The notes under the pieces were generated by a model. The model was not told the origin of the DNA and searched no databases. It was given only the letters and a program-made list of their open reading frames with translations. From NCBI GenBank assembly GCA_016789745.1, contig JAEUQF010000304.1, positions 1-50,748 on the forward strand: a stretch of DNA of 50,748 nucleotides. The letters are read 5' to 3'. Below, piece after piece: positions 25,862 to 33,235 of the stretch. A program made the position numbers and the translations under genes. Origin of the DNA: Bryobacterales bacterium (GTDB lineage Bacteria > Acidobacteriota > Terriglobia > Bryobacterales > Bryobacteraceae). Each line of letters begins with the position of its first letter. The stretch's first letter is position 1.

Positions 25862-26799
25862 TGCGCAACCTCCGAGGGAGAGACCGCGGCTTCCATTGGC
25901 GCCTTTTTGCAGTCAACGCGCCGGAGCAGGAACGGGTCAGTGCCTTGACAATTGGCGCCCTCCTCGGTGGTGCAGCCGCAATGGAATCCGAGCGTGCGAA
26001 GCATGGACACCGATTCGGGCGTAAAGGAGGCGAGCTTGCCATAGGGATAGCTGAACGGCCAATACGGTTGAGGCCGCAATCGCGAATGCAGCAGTCCGCG
26101 GCACCGATCCAGGTCAGCGAAAAGCTCGGGAGCAGCGAGCGAGGACAGCGGCCGATGGAGGTGTGTGTGACCGCCGATCTTCATGCCGGCACTTTGCATG
26201 GCCCGTGCTCCCGTCCAGCTCAGATAGAACGTCCGGCTGAACTCGTCTTCCCGGCCGAAATGGCGCTGGAACAGCGCGGACACGGCGCGGTCACGGTCGC
26301 CAGGACGAGCGAGGAAGTTGAAGTAGTATTTGAAGCTGGCGACTTCGGGTGAATCCCAAGGATAGGTGGCTTTTGCGGCAGCAGCGTCGACCTGCGCCTC
26401 ATCCGGCCTGATGGCAACTTCGTGGAAGAACTCGCGGCGATAGTCGCCGAAGGGAAGCGCTGCCATCAGAACGTGGTTCATGTGGACGGGAGCTACCCGG
26501 TTCTCCTCGCAGCACGCGGTTATGAGAAAGAAGATGCCTTCGATCCCCATTTCCGCCAGCAGGGGAGTGACCGTGTGCGCGTGTTCGGCTAGACCGTCGT
26601 CAAAGGTCAACAGGCAAAGGTCGCGGCGCGGCTTGTAGCCTCCTGCCAGATACGCCATCGCGCTTTCGAGCGTGGCCATCTCAAAACACTCTGCAAGCCT
26701 TCGGACCTGACGGCGGAATGCATCCACCGGCATGACCTTCAGTGGGAGTGGCATGCGTGCCGGGTCCTGCACGTAGTGATACATCACGGTGTGGAGCAC
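25858..26799 (-). CDS. Polysaccharide deacetylase family protein (NodB/CE4 fold)
   Basis: 313 residues. LTFDDG (64-69) gives the catalytic base and metal-ligand Asp67/Asp68, and HTHLH (211-215) gives the two metal-binding histidines, so the CE4 core is intact. FSYPYGKLASFTPES matches motif 3. No signal peptide is seen, so it should act in the cytoplasm on a nucleotide sugar or lipid-linked sugar rather than on mature polymer. A 100-residue insert (about 90-190) sits between the two motifs. Located between neuC and the GNAT gene, it might free an amino group for re-acylation. Confidence 0.88.
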   Translation of the reverse strand: MLHTVMYHYVQDPARMPLPLKVMPVDAFRRQVRRLAECFEMATLESAMAYLAGGYKPRRDLCLLTFDDGLAEHAHTVTPLLAEMGIEGIFFLITACCEENRVAPVHMNHVLMAALPFGDYRREFFHEVAIRPDEAQVDAAAAKATYPWDSPEVASFKYYFNFLARPGDRDRAVSALFQRHFGREDEFSRTFYLSWTGARAMQSAGMKIGGHTHLHRPLSSLAAPELFADLDRCRGLLHSRLRPQPYWPFSYPYGKLASFTPESVSMLRTLGFHCGCTTEEGANCQGTDPFLLRRVDCKKAPMEAAVSPSEVAQ

Positions 26800-26808
26800 G
26801 GTGGTGTC

Positions 26809-27939
26809 CTAGTTGGGGCGATCCTGGTCAGAATCGGCTTTGGTCCAATACCATGGACAAGTGGCATCATCCAGGCAGGCGGGCAGTCCTTCCTGGAGAA
26901 ACATGGCACAGTGAATGTTGCCGTCCTTGCCATCCAAAGGCTGGAACCTCGATGGGATAAGCGCGCCATCGGGGTGGGTGCTGGTGCGCGGGAAGCCCGC
27001 CGCCGTCAGCCATTGGCCGATCTCGCCATGGTACCCGTAGTAGTCCGCAGCGAAAGCCCCGGCCCCGGCTGCTTCTTTAAAGACGGTGTGCAGCAGGCGG
27101 CCGGCCGTCTGGGGCGAGGACGGCAGGAACTCCACGATGCGGGCGATCTTGCCAAGTTCGTTGGAGCCGGTATCCGAGCGTTGCTGAATGGTCTCCATCC
27201 GCCAGACGGCGAGGCTTGTCCGATCCTCCTCCACTGCCGCAAAGCAATAACGAAACAAGGGATGATGGCGGTACCGCCACTCCAGAAAGACCCTGTCGCG
27301 AGCCGCGCCCACCGTGGTCTTACGCCAATGTTCCCAGCCGTGCTCATCCCAGTTATCCGGGATTGCCTTGGAGAACTGCCGGTGCGGCTCCTCGAAAGCC
27401 GCTAACTGGAATGGCTTCAGCCACTCTTCCAGATCGGCAATGTTCCGCCTCGGATAGACGGAGTGCAGCAGAGACAGTGCGGTCGCGCGGCCTTCCGGAA
27501 ATACCGCAAAGTGGCGTGGCATCACCGGCAGCACAGAGCCGCGCAACACCTTATAGATAGTGGCTGTGGCGGGATTGATGCCGGAAGCGATTGTGGTTTC
27601 AAACGGCGGCTTGCGGAACTGGCCGAGCAATTGCAGTGCGAGGGGGCCGCGGCGGAAATCCGGCCGTATGACGTAGTTCGCGATCCATACTCCCTGCGAA
27701 TTGGCACCGTGAGCGTTCATGAGAAATGGAATGCCGCCCAGCATGCCCACAAGCTCCGCGCCCGACTCTGCCACGACGAAGCAGTAGCTATCGCGGTTCC
27801 AGCGTGGATTGTTGAGGAACGTCCAGTCGAACAAGGGCTTCTGGCGGCAATACACATGATTGCTGGCCCAGTGATCGTTGAGAAAACGGCTCAGCCGGTC
27901 ATACTCGTTTGCCGCGGCGAACCGGAAGGATACGTTCAT
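26809..27939 (-). CDS. GNAT-type N-acyltransferase (two-lobed)
   Basis: 376 residues from the ATG at 27939, overlapping the acyl-carrier-protein stop as ATGA. The N-terminal lobe reads like a GNAT: NVSFRFAAANEYDRLSRFLND, YCFVVAESGAELVGMLGGIP, and IANYVIRPDFRRGPLALQLLGQF, with the R-x2-x-G/A acyl-CoA or pantetheine loop region. The C-terminal half (about 170-376) could be a second, degenerate acyltransferase lobe. Direct coupling to the ACP gene suggests it takes its acyl group from that ACP and moves it to an amino sugar. Substrate is inferred from position only. Confidence 0.72.
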   Translation of the reverse strand: MNVSFRFAAANEYDRLSRFLNDHWASNHVYCRQKPLFDWTFLNNPRWNRDSYCFVVAESGAELVGMLGGIPFLMNAHGANSQGVWIANYVIRPDFRRGPLALQLLGQFRKPPFETTIASGINPATATIYKVLRGSVLPVMPRHFAVFPEGRATALSLLHSVYPRRNIADLEEWLKPFQLAAFEEPHRQFSKAIPDNWDEHGWEHWRKTTVGAARDRVFLEWRYRHHPLFRYCFAAVEEDRTSLAVWRMETIQQRSDTGSNELGKIARIVEFLPSSPQTAGRLLHTVFKEAAGAGAFAADYYGYHGEIGQWLTAAGFPRTSTHPDGALIPSRFQPLDGKDGNIHCAMFLQEGLPACLDDATCPWYWTKADSDQDRPN

Positions 27940-28193
27940 TGCGGCCCTCCACTCAGGGTCAACTTTTCTTCCAGCAAATCCGCGATAAGTTCGACATTCA
28001 CCAGCTGTTCGATCTCCTCCGGAGCGAATGCGATACCAAACTGCTGTTCCAGCGCGAGGACCATGTTCAGATGCTGCATCGAATCCCAACTTTCGATGGT
28101 GTCAGGGGAGGAAGCCGGGCTGATTTGGTCCGCCGGAAGCTGAAACAGATCTGCCAGCAGCGGGCGCAGCCGATGATATAAATTCTCAGACAA
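27936..28193 (-). CDS. Acyl carrier protein
   Basis: 85 residues, acidic and helical like an ACP. The phosphopantetheine site is Ser38 in ESWDSMQHLNM, and the following LALEQQFGIAFAPEEIEQL matches helix III of ACPs. It is a separate, operon-specific ACP, not next to fatty-acid genes. It overlaps the fkbH-like gene by 8 bases upstream and the GNAT start by 4 bases downstream, so the three are probably made together. It should carry an acyl thioester supplied by the FkbH-like protein. Confidence 0.95.
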   Translation of the reverse strand: MSENLYHRLRPLLADLFQLPADQISPASSPDTIESWDSMQHLNMVLALEQQFGIAFAPEEIEQLVNVELIADLLEEKLTLSGGPQ

Positions 28194-30075
28194 GAGCTAG
28201 TTCCTCAGCTTGGGTTACTTGAATCCACGGCGGACACGTTGGGGTGGCAGTTTCCAGATCCAGACGCCAGAGGCTTCCCGCCGCATCCTCTTTCACGCAC
28301 GTGAAGCCGTGCTTGGGGTAGAAGTCCGCGGCCGGCGCATTCTTCCGTGTTGGAAGGAAGTATCCCTCCAAACGGCTGATACCGCTGGAGCGGCAATACT
28401 GTGCGATTGCGGAGAGCATTGCCGTTTCCACCGTTCGGCCGATCACGCGACAACTTAACAGGAACGTATCCACATGGCAAACCCCGTCGGCCAGTGCGAG
28501 AACACAAGCACCCACCAGGCCGTTGTCACCAAATCGGTCGACCACGCGGATCGTCAGAACGCAGTGATCGGCGGAGTCGGCCAGCCGGCGAATCTCGGTC
28601 TCGCTGTAGCGGCGCGTGGTGAGGTTGAATTGATTGGTCTTCTGCGTTAGTTGTGAGATCCGTTGGATGTTCTCCGTTGAAGCCGGAATGAGAAAGACCC
28701 GTTGATCCAGCGAATGAAGAAAGTCCTCCAGTGAGGTGGAGCTACGCTCCAGTTGCGAACGCTCGCGCTGCCCGACATAGTACTCGGTTCTCTGTGCATC
28801 TTCAGGGGACACCGAGAGCCTCTCGAAAAGCGGGCAGTTCGACACGGCGGTTGCATAGCCGGCTGGATCTGCCGGCATCTCAAGGACAGTCACTTCGGGC
28901 AGTTCCAATCGCACCTGCTGCCGCTCCACCGGGTTATCGTCCAGAAAGACCAGGCTGTCGAGCCCAACGTTCAGCTCTTCGGCAATCTGACGCAGGCTCT
29001 GGCTCTTCTCCTGCCAGTGGGCCTGGATGGAAGCAAAATGGTTCGGACGCAAGAGCAGGCCCGGGTGACGTTCCAGCGCCTCCAGCGCATCGGCCGGGTT
29101 ATTCTTGCTGGCAATGGCAAGCAGGATTCCGCGCTGCTGCAAACGCAGCAGGCTCTGCTGATACTGCCAGAAATCGATTCCGTTTCCCTCCGGTCCCGAA
29201 CGGAGAGCCTGGAGACCGTCTTCGCCGAGGATGCCGCCCCATAGCGTGTTGTCAAGATCGGTCACGGCGACCTTCGCCAAGCGGCCTCGCAAGGGATGGA
29301 GGAACCGAAGCCATTCGTTGGCGAGAGTTGGGATATGCTCGGCCCTGACTGGCATCCGAACAGACCGCCATTTCCCCTCATCCCACCAACTGGTTCTGCC
29401 ATGGCGGGCGACAAGCGCGTCGTAGTCGAGCAAGTAGACGTCCGGGGTCCCGCTCGCCAGAGCCGCAAGACCTTCATTGATGCGGCGGATGGCGGCAGTT
29501 TGCCCGCCTCCCTGCATATCCAGAATCCCGGCAGCGGGTAAGGCTGGCTGCTCCAGTGTGTGCAGGACGAGCGCGGCGTTGCAGCGCGTTCGAATGGTCT
29601 CCACCCAGCGCCGGTAAGAGGCAAGCACCTCGGCACACTCGCGGGCGTAGTCGGGCGCTGCGGATCCTGACGGGCCCTGCCACAACCCCGGGGCGAGTAC
29701 GCGGGTAGACACCATCAGGAAGATCACGTCCGGCTTCTCACGATAAAGCGCGCTGGACGCGTCCAGGATCTCCTGGGCATAGGCATTGAAGGGACAAACG
29801 GAAGCATCCAGGTCGATACCGCCGGCGAACGCCCCCGCGCGTAGAAGCTGGAGCGCCGGTTCGACGGTGCAGGAGCGAAGCACCCGTAGCTTACACGGAC
29901 GCAACTCCAGGTGTGGCCGGAGCGCCTGCGCCATCTGGAGCACATAGCTTGCACCGGTGAGCGTTTGGTTCTCGTGCCACCAGGCCGAAAGCATTGCATG
30001 CGCCTGGCGAGCTCTGCCCTCTGCGAGATACTCTTCGGCCTGGACGCGCCATTGTCTGGTCTGATTGCTTGTCAT
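28186..30075 (-). CDS. FkbH-like protein (HAD-IIIC phosphatase domain + GNAT domain)
   Basis: 629 residues from the ATG at 30075 (ATGA with the upstream gene). Residues 1-260 form an N-terminal region (RSCTVEPALQLL, FNAYAQEILD) found in long FkbH-like proteins. HAD motif I is VTDLDNTLWGG with Asp273 and Asp275; SKNN (323-326) and LDDNPVER (378-385) supply later HAD motifs. LTQKTNQFNLTTRRYS (476-491) is an FkbH signature, followed by a GNAT-like domain to the end. In polyketide pathways FkbH proteins dephosphorylate 1,3-bisphosphoglycerate and load the glyceryl group on an ACP. Here the ACP is the next gene, so a glyceryl or similar acyl-ACP is likely, destined for a sugar. Confidence 0.93.
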   Translation of the reverse strand: MTSNQTRQWRVQAEEYLAEGRARQAHAMLSAWWHENQTLTGASYVLQMAQALRPHLELRPCKLRVLRSCTVEPALQLLRAGAFAGGIDLDASVCPFNAYAQEILDASSALYREKPDVIFLMVSTRVLAPGLWQGPSGSAAPDYARECAEVLASYRRWVETIRTRCNAALVLHTLEQPALPAAGILDMQGGGQTAAIRRINEGLAALASGTPDVYLLDYDALVARHGRTSWWDEGKWRSVRMPVRAEHIPTLANEWLRFLHPLRGRLAKVAVTDLDNTLWGGILGEDGLQALRSGPEGNGIDFWQYQQSLLRLQQRGILLAIASKNNPADALEALERHPGLLLRPNHFASIQAHWQEKSQSLRQIAEELNVGLDSLVFLDDNPVERQQVRLELPEVTVLEMPADPAGYATAVSNCPLFERLSVSPEDAQRTEYYVGQRERSQLERSSTSLEDFLHSLDQRVFLIPASTENIQRISQLTQKTNQFNLTTRRYSETEIRRLADSADHCVLTIRVVDRFGDNGLVGACVLALADGVCHVDTFLLSCRVIGRTVETAMLSAIAQYCRSSGISRLEGYFLPTRKNAPAADFYPKHGFTCVKEDAAGSLWRLDLETATPTCPPWIQVTQAEELALV

Positions 30076-31262
30076 CGCATTACCGCTCCCCCGCAAACCG
30101 GAACGTCAGTTCCAGTGAGCGCGCTTGCGTTCTCCGAGCACAGGAACGCCACGGTTTGCGCCACTTCGTTCACCCCGACCATCCGGCGTAGCGGCGCCTG
30201 CATCGCCTGCACCTTGCGCAACCGCTCAGAGATCGCCGCAACAGTGGCTGTGTTTGTCATCCCAGGGCTGACCATGTTGACGCGGACCCCCGCAGGGCCG
30301 AACTCGGCCGCCAGCGAACGCATCAGGGACTGCAATGCCGACTTGCCAAGCAGAAACGCGGTCCACTGCGGCGGCGCTGTCGCCGTCATGGCACTGCCGA
30401 GAAAGACGATCGTCCCACCGCCGTTCGAGATCATTCCCGGCAGAACGGCTCGCGCGGCGTTCCATGCGCCCTGCACCTGAACGTCCAACACATGCTGTGC
30501 CTCTTCCCAACTGGATTCCAGAAACGGCTTTAAGGAAACGGGAAGCGACGCACAGTGCACCAGGACAGTAACCGGCCGGCCGCTGGTTTGTTGCAGGCGT
30601 TCGGTCGCATCCTTCACCTCCGCGAGCCTGGTCACGTCGGCCTCCAGCGCCATCGCCACTCCCCCGGCTTCTTGAATCTGGCGGCATAACTCGCCCGCCT
30701 CATCCTGGGAATGAAGATAGTTGACCCCCACGGCGAATCCTGCATCCGCCAGTCTTGTCGCGACAGCCGCACCAATCCCGCGCGCCCCCCCCGTGATCAA
30801 CGCTGCGCCTCGCGGCCTTGTTGCCTGCAGTGGGGGCATCATTTGCTCCACCACCATGACCGCGCCCTCTCCCTCCATCACGATCTGTCCATTCTGGTTC
30901 ACGGCATTCACCTCGATGGCTACTGTATTGGTGGCGTGGGAGGCATGCCGGACACGTAGTGTGAACACCAGTGTGTCTCCCGCATACACAGGCAACTTCC
31001 AGTCGAAGCTCTGCCGTGTCCAAAGCGCTCCCGCTCCAGGCAACTGCATCCCGACCATTGTGGAGACGAATCCTGCCACCAGCATTCCATGGGCTACGGG
31101 ACGCTGAAATCGGGTTTGGCGGGCAAAGCTCGCGTCAAGGTGCAGTGGGTTGCGATCACCGGATAGAGCAGCAAAGTTCTCAATATCCTCCACGGAGATG
31201 GTCTTCGTGAGAGTAGCGGCGGTGCCGGCCTCCGGCAGTCGTTCGACGTGTGTGGCCGTCAT
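30072..31262 (-). CDS. MaoC-like hydratase fused to SDR domain with altered catalytic residues
   Basis: 396 residues from the ATG at 31262. Residues about 15-140 are a MaoC/hotdog hydratase domain with the catalytic Asp36/His41 pair in SGDRNPLHLD. Residues about 150-396 are a FabG-like short-chain reductase: cofactor loop TGGARGIG (157-164). Of the Asn-Ser-Tyr-Lys tetrad only Ser290 and Lys307 remain: the Asn position is Gln262 (DVQVQG) and the Tyr position is Phe303 (AFLLGK; codon TTT). The fusion pairs hydration and ketoreduction of 3-carbon-activated acyl chains, as in short acyl-ACP synthesis, but the reductase half may be inactive or re-purposed. It lies between neuB and fkbH. Confidence 0.9.
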   Translation of the reverse strand: MTATHVERLPEAGTAATLTKTISVEDIENFAALSGDRNPLHLDASFARQTRFQRPVAHGMLVAGFVSTMVGMQLPGAGALWTRQSFDWKLPVYAGDTLVFTLRVRHASHATNTVAIEVNAVNQNGQIVMEGEGAVMVVEQMMPPLQATRPRGAALITGGARGIGAAVATRLADAGFAVGVNYLHSQDEAGELCRQIQEAGGVAMALEADVTRLAEVKDATERLQQTSGRPVTVLVHCASLPVSLKPFLESSWEEAQHVLDVQVQGAWNAARAVLPGMISNGGGTIVFLGSAMTATAPPQWTAFLLGKSALQSLMRSLAAEFGPAGVRVNMVSPGMTNTATVAAISERLRKVQAMQAPLRRMVGVNEVAQTVAFLCSENASALTGTDVPVCGGAVMR

Positions 31263-31272
31263 GCGTGGCTTT

Positions 31273-32319
31273 TTAGGAAGCGGTCGCCAGCAGAACCACT
31301 GGCCTGGCAATATCCTCTTGCCCTAGAAACTCTCCGGCACGTACTGTCCGCAACAGCACCTGACCCAGGACCTCCGGCAAGTCCGCGGCGGGTATGCCCA
31401 TTCCAGGTTTCCGCGCTCCCAAGTGCTCCCGGCAGAGAACTGTGCCGGCATTCAGGTCGCTGACGGCCACCAGGCTCTTGGTGAACAGGGCGCGCATCGG
31501 TGCCATCGCGGATGCTGCCGCTTCTTTATCAACGGGGTTTGCCTGCATGCACTCGATGAAACGAACGCCATCCACCAACTGCCGAAACTCTTGCATCGTG
31601 AGTGATGCGGGCGTGTCAGGCCCAAAGCATTCGTGGCTGAAGGTTATGTGCACTTCCAGCACCTTCGCGCCAAGAGTAACCGCCGCCAGACTCGGATAGA
31701 TCTTGCCGGAATGATCGGACAGGCCAACTGGACACTGGAAGCGCTCCCGGTATTCCGCCAGCAGGTTTAGCCCGATGCGCTCGGGCGGGCAGGGGTAAGC
31801 GCTGGTGCACTGCAGCACCGCGTACTGCAGCCTTCGTGCGCGCACCATGGCCACTACCCTGTCGATGTCCTCCCATCCGCTCATGCCGGTGGAGATCAGG
31901 AACGGCAGGCCGCTTTCCGCCAGGTACTCGATCATCGGAATGTTCGTGAGTTCACCGGAGGCGATCTTCCAGGCGCCCACACCGGCCCGCAACAGCAATC
32001 GCCCCGCTTCAATGGAGAACGGCGAACTCAGAAACAGCAATCCGCATTCCGAGGCATGTCGCGCAAGGCCCGTCCACTGCTCTTCGGAGAACTCCATGCG
32101 TTTCCAATAGTCGTATCGGGTGGCGTCCTGTGGGCTGAAGCGAACACGCCAGGGTTCGGCTGCGGAGCTCTCCGCCGCTGCGATGTGGGTCTGGAATTTC
32201 ACCGCATCCGCTCCGGCGCGAGCGGCCGCATCAATGTAAGCGTGTGCCGTGCCAAGGCTGCCGTCATGGCTGTTTCCAACCTCGGCAATGATCAGGCAAG
32301 GGTCGTTGGCGAGCAACAT
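31273..32319 (-). CDS. neuB: Nonulosonic acid synthase (NeuB/LegI family)
   Basis: 348 residues with GAGG five bases before the ATG. The TIM-barrel synthase core starts IIAEVGNSHDGSLGTAHAYI and continues ADAVKFQTH, IASGELTNIPMIEYL, LQCTSAYPCPPERIGL, GLSDHSG and EVHITFSHECFGPDTPASL. The C-terminal antifreeze-like (SAF) domain is at about 285-348 (NAGTVLCREHLGARKPGMGIP). The enzyme condenses phosphoenolpyruvate with ManNAc or its 2,4-diamino-6-deoxy analogue to make a nine-carbon acid. With NeuC and NeuA homologues 6-8 kb downstream in the operon this completes a nonulosonate route. Confidence 0.95.
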   Translation of the reverse strand: MLLANDPCLIIAEVGNSHDGSLGTAHAYIDAAARAGADAVKFQTHIAAAESSAAEPWRVRFSPQDATRYDYWKRMEFSEEQWTGLARHASECGLLFLSSPFSIEAGRLLLRAGVGAWKIASGELTNIPMIEYLAESGLPFLISTGMSGWEDIDRVVAMVRARRLQYAVLQCTSAYPCPPERIGLNLLAEYRERFQCPVGLSDHSGKIYPSLAAVTLGAKVLEVHITFSHECFGPDTPASLTMQEFRQLVDGVRFIECMQANPVDKEAAASAMAPMRALFTKSLVAVSDLNAGTVLCREHLGARKPGMGIPAADLPEVLGQVLLRTVRAGEFLGQEDIARPVVLLATAS

Positions 32320-32327
32320 AAGAACCT

Positions 32328-33224
32328 CTACACTGTGTCAGCGAACGTCTTCTCCATGCGGCGGAAGTAATAGGCGCCGCCGCCCAGCAAAAGGACAGCC
32401 ACCGTGGCTGAGACCATCACCATTGGACCGGGCGATGTGTTCGTCCCAAGAAGCGCCCAGCGAAATCCCTCCACCACTCCGGCCATCGGATTGATGCCAT
32501 ACAAGGTTCGCCAAGGCTCAGGAAGCAGACTGCTCGGGTAGGCGATCGGGGTGGAGAACATCCAGAACTGAATCAGGAAGGCGACCGTATACTTCACATC
32601 GCGAAACTTCACATTGAGTGCGCTTAGCCAGAGGCCGACGCCTAGGGCAGTCGCCAGCGCGAGCAACAGAAACAGCGGCAGCCAGATCACGTTGGCGGTC
32701 GGCATGATGCGGTAGCTGAACATCAGAATGACTAGCAGGGAGAACGCAATGGCGCAGTCCAGCAACCCCGCTAAAACGGCACTGATCGGGATGACCAGGC
32801 GTGGGAAGTAGACCTTCCGAATCAGATTCGCGCTGCCGACCAGGCTGTCGGAAGCCTGGTGCAATCCCTGTGCGAAGAACGTCCATGGTACAAGCGCCGC
32901 ATAGCTGAAGATTGGGTACGGTACGCCATCGGAGGGGACACGCGCCAGGCGTCCGAAAAACACGCTGAATACGATCATGCTGAACAGCGGCTGCAGGATG
33001 GCCCAGGCCGCGCCCAGCGCCGTCTGCTTATAGCGGACCTTGATATCGCGCCAGATCAGGAAATAGAGGAGCTCCCGGTACTCCCAAACGTCGCGCAAGC
33101 GCAGCGAAACCCAGCCGCGCGACGGCGCGATGCGAATCACACGTGCGATCGGATCTGGAGCCGCGGTCGCCGCCTTACGACGGAACGTCCACCATGGGCT
33201 GGCTGTCATGACTCGCACTTTCAT
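32328..33224 (-). CDS. wzm: Polysaccharide ABC exporter permease (Wzm, ABC-2 family)
   Basis: About 298 residues from the ATG at 33224 (an in-frame ATG at 33209 is also possible). The N-terminal polar part ends in the coupling motif YFLIWRDIKVRYKQTALGAAWAILQP, followed by six hydrophobic segments, and FSTPIAYPSSLLPEPWRTLYGINPMAGVVEGFRWAL is the conserved late periplasmic region of ABC-2 exporters. It pairs with the Wzt protein encoded at 19306-20532. The two moves undecaprenyl-linked glycan across the inner membrane. Confidence 0.95.
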   Translation of the reverse strand: MKVRVMTASPWWTFRRKAATAAPDPIARVIRIAPSRGWVSLRLRDVWEYRELLYFLIWRDIKVRYKQTALGAAWAILQPLFSMIVFSVFFGRLARVPSDGVPYPIFSYAALVPWTFFAQGLHQASDSLVGSANLIRKVYFPRLVIPISAVLAGLLDCAIAFSLLVILMFSYRIMPTANVIWLPLFLLLALATALGVGLWLSALNVKFRDVKYTVAFLIQFWMFSTPIAYPSSLLPEPWRTLYGINPMAGVVEGFRWALLGTNTSPGPMVMVSATVAVLLLGGGAYYFRRMEKTFADTV

Positions 33225-33235
33225 AGCTGTCTCGC

